Assembly (NCBI GenBank): GCA_903944895.1
Contig: CAJATL010000219.1
Location: 1-64,000 of the forward strand
Source of the DNA: an uncultured Bacteroidota bacterium
GTDB taxonomy: Bacteria > Bacteroidota > Bacteroidia > Bacteroidales > 4484-276
Reading direction: 5' to 3'
DNA length: 64,000 nucleotides
The notes beneath the pieces are model-generated. The model had not been told where the DNA came from. It saw only the letters and a program-made list of their open reading frames with translations, and ran no database searches. Of this stretch, positions 57,053-64,000 are shown in pieces. Numbering within the stretch: the first letter of the stretch is position 1; every line of letters begins with the position of its first letter. The translations under genes were made by a program, and so were the position numbers.

Positions 57053-57916
57053 CTATTGATAAAAATCATTGTTGAGTACCGGTTTGTAATTTATCGTAAA
57101 ACTCATCGTGGTTCCTTTTCCCAGCTCCGAATCGACCTGCACCTTACCTCCAAGCAATTTTACCAGCCGCAACACAATCGAAAGTCCCAGTCCACTGCCT
57201 CCAAAATCGCGACTGTGCGATTCGTCCACACAACGGAAAGGTTCAAAAATCAGGTCGAGTTTATCTGAAGGAATTCCAATGCCGGTATCCTTTACGTAAA
57301 AGCGGATAGTTTTTTCATCTGGGACCTGGTAACCCACCTCGACCGAGCCTTTTTGAGTGAATTTAAATGCGTTGTCCAATAGTTTTCTGAAAATCTGAGA
57401 AATTTTCTCCAAATCACTTGTAAACACAAGATCTTCATCATATTGCCGGAATACAAGCTGAATGTTTCGGGTAAATTTTTCTTCACCAAAATAGGAATAA
57501 TATTCCTGCAAATCCTGAAAAAGGCTTCTTACCGAAATTGAATTTTCGTCGGTATCAATTTCATCGGCATCGAGATTCGAAATAAAAATGACATCCTTGA
57601 CCGTATCGAGCAGTTGCTCGCTGCTTTTATGGATGATTTTCATGTATTCCTTCATTTCGTCAAGGGTTACATCACCAAACTGCGAAAGTTCCGAAAAACC
57701 CAGAATGGCATTTAGTGGGGTGCGCATTTCGTGCGAAACATTGGCGATAAAAGTTGTCTTTAACCGATGATATTCATCAGCAGACTTTGTAGCAGCGTGA
57801 AGCTTTTCGAGAAGTTCAGCCTTTTCCCTGGCAAAGTCAGCCATAACCTCATCAAGCGTCCGAACCGGCAGGTGAGTTGAAATGTCAGAATGTATTATTT
57901 TGCTTTTATCGGTCAA
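57053..57916 (-). CDS. Sensor histidine kinase (HisKA-HATPase, no evident membrane domain)
   Basis: VSHEMRTPLNAILGFSEL H-box; DTGIGIPSDKLDLIFEPF; GGSGLGLSI. Confidence 0.92.
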   Translation of the reverse strand: MTDKSKIIHSDISTHLPVRTLDEVMADFAREKAELLEKLHAATKSADEYHRLKTTFIANVSHEMRTPLNAILGFSELSQFGDVTLDEMKEYMKIIHKSSEQLLDTVKDVIFISNLDADEIDTDENSISVRSLFQDLQEYYSYFGEEKFTRNIQLVFRQYDEDLVFTSDLEKISQIFRKLLDNAFKFTQKGSVEVGYQVPDEKTIRFYVKDTGIGIPSDKLDLIFEPFRCVDESHSRDFGGSGLGLSIVLRLVKLLGGKVQVDSELGKGTTMSFTINYKPVLNNDFYQ

Positions 57917-58120
57917 TGTACAATAAATTTAACAATTGGTGGCAATAGTACAAAAAAAACGCCATCCTCCAAAGGATAATTCTATTGTTCAGACAGGAAT
58001 TATTGGCTTGAAGAAAAACTTTAAAATTGAAAATGCTCCCGTTGAACGAAAATGCCGAACTTTGCAAATATTTTTATAAATTATTGATTATCCAAACAAA
58101 TTAAGGCAAAGAAAAAAATT

Positions 58121-58336
58121 ATGTCAGAATTATTCAGCGTTAAGCCGAAGAAAAAAAAGAAAGTACGTGAGCCTGCCGAGCAAATGCTGATCGACATCAT
58201 GCGGAAGGTGCTTTTTACCCTTCTGATCTTTGCTTTTGCTTTCTTCTTCTTTTACGCAGCACTTAACTTTTGGGACGTGGTTATTGGCTTAAACGACCTC
58301 ATGAATGCCATCTCGACAACTTTGGGTTTTGGTTGA
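58121..58336 (+). CDS. Small hypothetical single-TM protein
   Basis: 71 aa, KPKKKKKVREPAEQ basic N-terminus followed by a hydrophobic segment. Confidence 0.6.
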   Translation: MSELFSVKPKKKKKVREPAEQMLIDIMRKVLFTLLIFAFAFFFFYAALNFWDVVIGLNDLMNAISTTLGFG

Positions 58337-58413
58337 TTTTTTAATTTTAGCATCGCCGCTTCCTTTGAAATTACATCAGTTTTCTTAATTTCGCTGCCAA
58401 ATAAAGCCTGTAC

Positions 58414-59748
58414 ATGCGAAAATTTTACATCGTTTTCTTTATCGTCAACATCTTCCTGAGCTACTTTTATGTCGATATCTGGACAACCAATTCAAACACA
58501 GCCTCCAGGGCTTTGCCCATCATTTCATTTTTCGAAAACGGAACCCTGCAGATTGATAAATACCAGGAGCCGATAAATGATAAAGCCCACATCAACGGTC
58601 ATTATTACACCGATAAGGCGCCGCTCCCCACTTTTGTTGTTTTGCCATTCTTTGGATTTTTAAAAGTGGTTGGCCTGGTCAAGGAAGTTGACGGCAGCCT
58701 TTTTGGGACGGAGGTTTTCATGCTTGGAAGTTTTATCTGCGGAAGCCTGCCTTTTGTTTTATTCATGCTGCTGGCACTTTTTGCAATTCGAAAAAAGAAC
58801 CCTTCAGTCTCGCCGGTTTTCCTGGTGATGATGCCGTTTTACGGATCGTTTATTTTTGTTTTCGCCGGAACCTATTTTGCTCATATTATTTCGGCTTTTT
58901 TGTTGCTGCTGGCCTATCTGTTTTTAAAAGATAAGAAATACGTACTGGCCGGGCTTTTCAGCGGCCTGGCATTTTTATCGGATTACACCATTGCGCTGGT
59001 TTTCCCTATTTGGGCACTTCAGGTGTGGATAAAAGAAAAGCGTTTTTATAAAGGATTTTTATTTGGACTGGGCACGGCGCCGGCGATCGTTTTTATCATG
59101 ATTTACAATTTCATTTTTACAGGCTCACCTTTCGAGATGCTGTATAAATATCACACTTTCGCTGATTTACACACCAATTACGGCTTTACTGTGCCAAGCA
59201 TCGAATCTATCTGGGGGCTGTCGTTCAGCGATTATAAAGGCCTGTTTTTTTATACACCGTTTCTTTTCCTGGCTTTTGCCGGCATTTCAAAAAAATACAA
59301 CTTCAAGGCATTTGCAGGGCATTATCTTTTTTATATTTCGGTTGTTTACTTTTTGGTAGTTGCCTCCTATTTTGGATGGTGGGGCGGCTGGACTTACGGC
59401 CCACGGCTGCTTTTCCCGGTTGCCGTCTTGCTGGTTTACGAAGGCATCGTTAAAATTTCGGACTATAAATTTTCGGCTGCATTTTTCTGGATACTCACCA
59501 TTTTTGGGCTGGCAGGAGCGTTTCTTGCCAAAATTACCGTGGTTTACTCCGTCCCGACGGATTCACTGCATCCTTTTTCTCAAACCATCTTCCCGGCAAT
59601 AAAGGCCGGAAGTTTTAATCCCAACAATCTGGCAACCATTATTTTTGGGACAAATCCCGCCTTGGCGGCGATAATCTGGATCGTTGGATTTGGTGTGGCA
59701 ATTTTCCTTTTAAATAGGTGGTTTCAGAAAATGAATAAGGCAGTGTAG
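58414..59748 (+). CDS. Multi-pass membrane protein, glycosyltransferase-like
   Basis: 444 aa with about 10 TM segments; N-terminal loop DIWTTNSNTASRALPIISFFENGTLQIDKY...YYTDKAPLPTFV. Confidence 0.6.
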   Translation: MRKFYIVFFIVNIFLSYFYVDIWTTNSNTASRALPIISFFENGTLQIDKYQEPINDKAHINGHYYTDKAPLPTFVVLPFFGFLKVVGLVKEVDGSLFGTEVFMLGSFICGSLPFVLFMLLALFAIRKKNPSVSPVFLVMMPFYGSFIFVFAGTYFAHIISAFLLLLAYLFLKDKKYVLAGLFSGLAFLSDYTIALVFPIWALQVWIKEKRFYKGFLFGLGTAPAIVFIMIYNFIFTGSPFEMLYKYHTFADLHTNYGFTVPSIESIWGLSFSDYKGLFFYTPFLFLAFAGISKKYNFKAFAGHYLFYISVVYFLVVASYFGWWGGWTYGPRLLFPVAVLLVYEGIVKISDYKFSAAFFWILTIFGLAGAFLAKITVVYSVPTDSLHPFSQTIFPAIKAGSFNPNNLATIIFGTNPALAAIIWIVGFGVAIFLLNRWFQKMNKAV

Positions 59749-59836
59749 TCGATATTGAATTTTACTTTTATTCTCATTTTAACAAGGAAAGCCCCTCATT
59801 TTTGATAGTTTTGCAATCCTAAAAAAACTCAGAAAT

Positions 59837-61843
59837 ATGAATCAAAAAGACCTTTCGATTGATCGGAAATTTACAAACAGCGACATCGAAAATGAACTAA
59901 AATACCTGAACCTGCTTGCGAGGCAATTTCCAACGGTTCAGTCGGCAAGCACCGAGATCATTAACCTCGAAGCCATCCTCAACCTCCATAAAGGAACCGA
60001 ACATTTCCTTTCGGATATCCACGGCGAATATGAAATTTTCAGCCATGTGCTCCGGAACGGCTCCGGCGTCGTAAGGCAGAAAATTGAAGATGTTTTCAAG
60101 AAAACGCTTCGCAAATTTATCAAGGACGAACTGGCAACCCTGATTTATTACCCCGAAGAAAAAATTGCACTTATCCAGAAACAGGAAACCGACATCGAAG
60201 AGTGGTATGCCGTAACCTTGCAGCGGTTAATCGAAGTTACCCGCTCCACGGCTTCAAAATACACACGTTCCAAAGTCCGGAAAGCGCTTCCCGAAGATTT
60301 TGCCTACATCATCGAAGAGTTGCTCCACGAAAATCCAACCGACCGTAACAAGGAGAAATATTTCGAAGGCATCATCCAGACCATCATCCGCATCGAGCGC
60401 GCCAAAGAATTTATTGTAGCCATCTGCAAACTCATCCAGCGCCTTTCGATTGATCGGCTTCACGTGGTTGGCGATATTTTCGACCGCGGCCCAAGCCCCG
60501 AAAAAGTGATGGACAAACTCCTCGAATATCACTCCGTTGACGTGCAATGGGGCAACCACGACGTAATCTGGATGGGCAGCGCCGCCGGCATCAAAGCCTG
60601 CATTGCCAACTTAGTAAGGATTTCGGCGAGATACATGAACCTCAACACCATCGAAGACGGCTACGGAATCAGCCTGATGCCGCTGGCCACTTTTGCCATG
60701 GAATTTTACAAAGACGACCCATGCAGCCAGTTTAAACCCAAAATCGCCGAAGGCATTGATCCCGGGAGCAAGGAAATAAGAATGGTGCGCCAGATGCAAA
60801 AAGCCATCTCGGTAATTCAGTTTAAACTTGAGTCCGAAATTATCAACCGCAACCCTCAGTTTGAGATGAGCGACCGGAATTTGCTGGACAAAATCAATTT
60901 CGAACAAGCCACCGTTAACGTTGACGGCAAAGATTATAAAATGCTCGACACCCATTTCCCGACCGTTGATCCAAAAAATCCTTACGAGCTTACTGCCGAA
61001 GAAAATGAAGTGATGGACCGGCTCCGGATTTCCTTCATGCACAGCGAACGCCTCAAAAAACATGTTAAGTTTTTGTATGCCAAAGGCAGCATGTACCTTC
61101 GTTACAACAACAACCTCCTTTTGCACGGCTGCGTTCCGATGAATGCCGATGGCATTTTTACCAAAATGGATTTTGAAGGCGAGCTCTTAGATGGCCGCGA
61201 GCTGGTTACAAAATTCGATGTGTATTCGCGTAAAGCCTATTTTACCCGCAACGACAAAAAACCCGACCTGGTAGCACAGGACCACCTTTGGTACCTTTGG
61301 TGTGGGCCTCAATCGCCATTGTTTGGCAAAAAGAAAATGGCGACTTTTGAGCGTTACTTTATTGCCGAAAAAGAAACCCAAAAAGAAAATAAGAACGCAT
61401 ATTTTATCCTGAACGAGAAGGAAGAAACGCTTAACCTTATTCTTGCCGAGTTTGGTCTTAACCCAGCCACCGGCCACCTGGTAAACGGCCATGTTCCTGT
61501 AAAAGTTAAAAAAGGCGAAAGCCCGGTCAAGGCAAATGGCAAACTCATTGTCATTGATGGCGGTATGTCGAAAGCGTATCAGTCGGAAACGGGAATTTCG
61601 GGTTACACGCTCATTTACAACTCTTACGGCCTTGTGCTGGTAGCTCACGAAACTTTTAAATCGACCCAGGATGCCATCGAGGAAGAAAATGATATTTTAT
61701 CAAACATTTCGTACCTCGAACAAAATGCAAGACGTAAAACCGTTGCCGACACCGATGGCGGCCTCGAAATGCGCCGCCAGATCACTGATCTGGAGATGCT
61801 TTTAGCTGCTTACCGCAAAGGCTTAATCAAGGAAAAACGATAA
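59837..61843 (+). CDS. fbp: Fructose-1,6-bisphosphatase class III
   Basis: LHKGTEHFLSDIHGEYEIFSHVLRNGSGVVRQKI, VVGDIFDRGPSPEKVMD, WGNHDVIWMGSAAG. Confidence 0.96.
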   Translation: MNQKDLSIDRKFTNSDIENELKYLNLLARQFPTVQSASTEIINLEAILNLHKGTEHFLSDIHGEYEIFSHVLRNGSGVVRQKIEDVFKKTLRKFIKDELATLIYYPEEKIALIQKQETDIEEWYAVTLQRLIEVTRSTASKYTRSKVRKALPEDFAYIIEELLHENPTDRNKEKYFEGIIQTIIRIERAKEFIVAICKLIQRLSIDRLHVVGDIFDRGPSPEKVMDKLLEYHSVDVQWGNHDVIWMGSAAGIKACIANLVRISARYMNLNTIEDGYGISLMPLATFAMEFYKDDPCSQFKPKIAEGIDPGSKEIRMVRQMQKAISVIQFKLESEIINRNPQFEMSDRNLLDKINFEQATVNVDGKDYKMLDTHFPTVDPKNPYELTAEENEVMDRLRISFMHSERLKKHVKFLYAKGSMYLRYNNNLLLHGCVPMNADGIFTKMDFEGELLDGRELVTKFDVYSRKAYFTRNDKKPDLVAQDHLWYLWCGPQSPLFGKKKMATFERYFIAEKETQKENKNAYFILNEKEETLNLILAEFGLNPATGHLVNGHVPVKVKKGESPVKANGKLIVIDGGMSKAYQSETGISGYTLIYNSYGLVLVAHETFKSTQDAIEEENDILSNISYLEQNARRKTVADTDGGLEMRRQITDLEMLLAAYRKGLIKEKR

Positions 61844-61948
61844 ATCTTTCGCCTCATTTAAAAATCATTAGGAAAAATATTTTTTTAAATAAAAACTTTC
61901 ATCTATTTTTGCACCCCGTTTGAAAAAAGTAAAACAATATAAAAATAT

Positions 61949-62218
61949 ATGTACTTAACGTCAGAAATAAAGACAGACTTCTTTACAAAACATGGGAAGT
62001 CAGCAGTTGATACCGGCTCTCCGGAAGGACAAATTGCGCTGTTCACACACAGGATCCAGCACTTAACCGGGCATCTCAAAACGAATAAAAAAGACCTTGT
62101 GACCATGCGTTCATTGGTACGATTGGTAAGTAAAAGAAGGAGATTACTCGATTATCTCAAGAAGAATGAAATTGATAGATACAGAGCTATCATTAAAGAA
62201 TTGGGATTAAGAAAGTAA
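61949..62218 (+). CDS. rpsO: 30S ribosomal protein S15
   Basis: 89 aa; TGSPEGQIALFTHRIQHLTGHLKTNKKDLVTMRSLVRLVSKRRRLLDYLKKNEIDRYRAIIKELGLRK. Confidence 0.98.
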   Translation: MYLTSEIKTDFFTKHGKSAVDTGSPEGQIALFTHRIQHLTGHLKTNKKDLVTMRSLVRLVSKRRRLLDYLKKNEIDRYRAIIKELGLRK

Positions 62219-62247
62219 TCGTTTTGATAAGAACAATATTTCATAAG

Positions 62248-62279
62248 AAAAGGCAATTTTTTTCAATTGCCTTTTTTTG
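62248..62279 (+). terminator. Terminator/hairpin between rpsO and pnp
   Basis: AAAAGGCAATTTTTTTCAATTGCCTTTTTTTG. Confidence 0.7.
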
Positions 62280-62315
62280 TATTTAATTTAACTAAGACAG
62301 AAAAAAAAGTAAAAA

Positions 62316-64000
62316 ATGTCAAATAATGCAATTGTAAAAAGGTTCGAAATGCCTGATGGTACCGAGATTTCCATCGAAACCGGCAGGCTTGCACGCCAGG
62401 CTGATGGCGCTGTGGTTGTAAAACAAGGCAACACCATGTTGCTGGCAACCGTAGTTTCGAACAAAGAGGCCAAGGAGAATGTTGATTTTATGCCTCTCAC
62501 TGTTGAGTATCAGGAAAAATATGCTTCTACCGGAAGATTTCCGGGAGGATTTTTTAAACGTGAAGCCAGGCCTTCAGAATATGAAATTCTGATTGCCCGC
62601 CTTGTTGACCGTGCACTTCGTCCGCTTTTCCCGGATAATTACCATGCCGAAACCCAGGTTCAGATTACCCTGATTTCGGGTGATAAAAATGTAGCCCCCG
62701 ACGCACTCGCTGCCCTTGCCGCATCTGCCGCTATCGCAGTTTCAGATATTCCTTTTAACGGACCGATTTCAGAAGTCCGCGTTGCCCGCTATCAGGGCAA
62801 TTTCGTCATCAATCCATCCATCGATAAACTCGAAGAATCCGACATCGACATCATGGTTGCCGCTACTGCCGACAATATTATGATGGTTGAAGGAGAAATG
62901 AAGGAAGTTACCGAAAAAGATATGCTCGACGCGATTAAACGCGCCCATGAAGTAATAAAAATGCAATGCCAGATGCAGATCGAACTTGCTGCAATGGTCG
63001 AAAAAGCTTCTCCAAAACGCGAATACAACCACGAAGTTAACGATCCGGAACTCAAAGAAAGAATCCAATCGGAACTTTATGATAAGATTTACGCTGTTGC
63101 CAAAAAAGGGACTTCAAAACATGAGCGCAGTGATATGTTTAAAGCGATTAAAGACGAATTTATCGCTACTCTCCCCGAAGAAGAAGCCAAAGAAAAAGCC
63201 GGTATGATTGGCCGGTATTATCATGACATTGAAAAACTTGCTGTAAGGAATTTCATTTTAGACGAACGTACCCGCATCGATGCCCGCAAACTCGACGAAA
63301 TCCGCCCAATCTGGAGCGAAGTTGATTTCCTGCCGGCAGCACACGGCTCAGCATTGTTTACACGGGGTGAAACCCAATCGCTCGTTACCGTAACTTTGGG
63401 AACAAAATTAGACCAGCAGGTTATTGATGGCGTTGTGCTTGAAGGAAAAAATGATTTCATCCTTCATTATAATTTCCCTTCATTTTCGACCGGTGAAGTA
63501 AAACAAAACCGGGGCACCAGCCGCCGCGAAATCGGTCACGGAAATCTTGCCCTTCGTGCCTTAAAATTTGTCATCCCGGATGGTTCAGCAAATCCTTACA
63601 CCGTGCGCATAGTTTCGGATATCCTCGAATCGAACGGCTCATCGTCGATGGCAACCGTTTGCGGAGGTACACTTGCTTTAATGGATGCCGGCGTAAAAAT
63701 CTCGAAACCTGTTTCAGGAATCGCTATGGGCTTGATTACAGATACAAAAGCCGGAAAACACGCCGTTCTTTCGGATATTCTGGGTGATGAAGACCACCTC
63801 GGTGACATGGACTTTAAAGTTACCGGAACACGCGATGGGATCACTGCCTGCCAAATGGATATTAAAGTTGATGGCCTTTCGTACGAGATTATGGAAGAAG
63901 CCCTTGAACAGGCACGCCGCGGAAGATTGCACATCCTTGGCGAAATGGAAAAAACCATCAGCGAACCACGTGAAGACTACAAACCTCACGTACCTCGTAT
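62316..64000 (+). CDS. pnp: Polyribonucleotide nucleotidyltransferase (partial, runs off window)
   Basis: ATG at 62316; translation [48 protein letters not shown]; missing from the ORF track because no stop lies inside the window; canonical rpsO-pnp order. Confidence 0.96.
   Translation, partial: MSNNAIVKRFEMPDGTEISIETGRLARQADGAVVVKQGNTMLLATVVSNKEAKENVDFMPLTVEYQEKYASTGRFPGGFFKREARPSEYEILIARLVDRALRPLFPDNYHAETQVQITLISGDKNVAPDALAALAASAAIAVSDIPFNGPISEVRVARYQGNFVINPSIDKLEESDIDIMVAATADNIMMVEGEMKEVTEKDMLDAIKRAHEVIKMQCQMQIELAAMVEKASPKREYNHEVNDPELKERIQSELYDKIYAVAKKGTSKHERSDMFKAIKDEFIATLPEEEAKEKAGMIGRYYHDIEKLAVRNFILDERTRIDARKLDEIRPIWSEVDFLPAAHGSALFTRGETQSLVTVTLGTKLDQQVIDGVVLEGKNDFILHYNFPSFSTGEVKQNRGTSRREIGHGNLALRALKFVIPDGSANPYTVRIVSDILESNGSSSMATVCGGTLALMDAGVKISKPVSGIAMGLITDTKAGKHAVLSDILGDEDHLGDMDFKVTGTRDGITACQMDIKVDGLSYEIMEEALEQARRGRLHILGEMEKTISEPREDYKPHVPR

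Noticed and set aside
1-64000. tRNA/rRNA genes or prophage
   Set aside because: Scanning the larger intergenic gaps by eye showed no T-loop GGTTCRANNCC-like or rRNA-like sequence and no phage structural genes; a tRNAscan/Infernal run would be decisive.

Overview
Chromosomal window from a Bacteroidetes (Bacteroidales-like) bacterium, judged from T9SS sorting domains, GldA/F/G-type genes, TAnnTTTG-like promoter motifs and overall gene content. Most of it is core or lineage-typical genes: rhomboid protease, GH3/serine-hydrolase fusion, YebC, DnaE with an N-terminal exonuclease, thioredoxin, DUF58, RlmF, PhzF, tricorn-like protease, gliding-type ABC system, TrkA/TrkH, SmpB, HMG-CoA lyase, Fbp class III, RpsO and Pnp (runs off the right edge). 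Accessory segments: (i) a TetR/RND-efflux/OMPLA-like operon (15.3-24.4 kb) with three near-identical TetR-type operators; (ii) a single-chain Type IIG-like restriction-modification gene whose insert (about 28.17-31.12 kb) is flanked by a ~239-bp direct duplication of the phzF 3' end, in which 13 of 14 differences are synonymous; (iii) tandem T9SS-secreted paralogs; (iv) an array of eight degenerate 21-bp tandem repeats upstream of an unusual helical + carboxypeptidase-regulatory-like protein (47.9-49.2 kb); (v) a small accessory island (50.8-52.4 kb, MntA/HepT-type toxin-antitoxin plus an unknown gene) punctuated by three copies of an undescribed ~55-bp repeat, two of them preceded by hairpin-forming sequence. 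Three intergenic regions (14.7, 24.5 and 37.9 kb) contain nested palindrome clusters. No tRNA, rRNA, CRISPR array or transposase was seen. All comparisons were done by eye; no database search was run.
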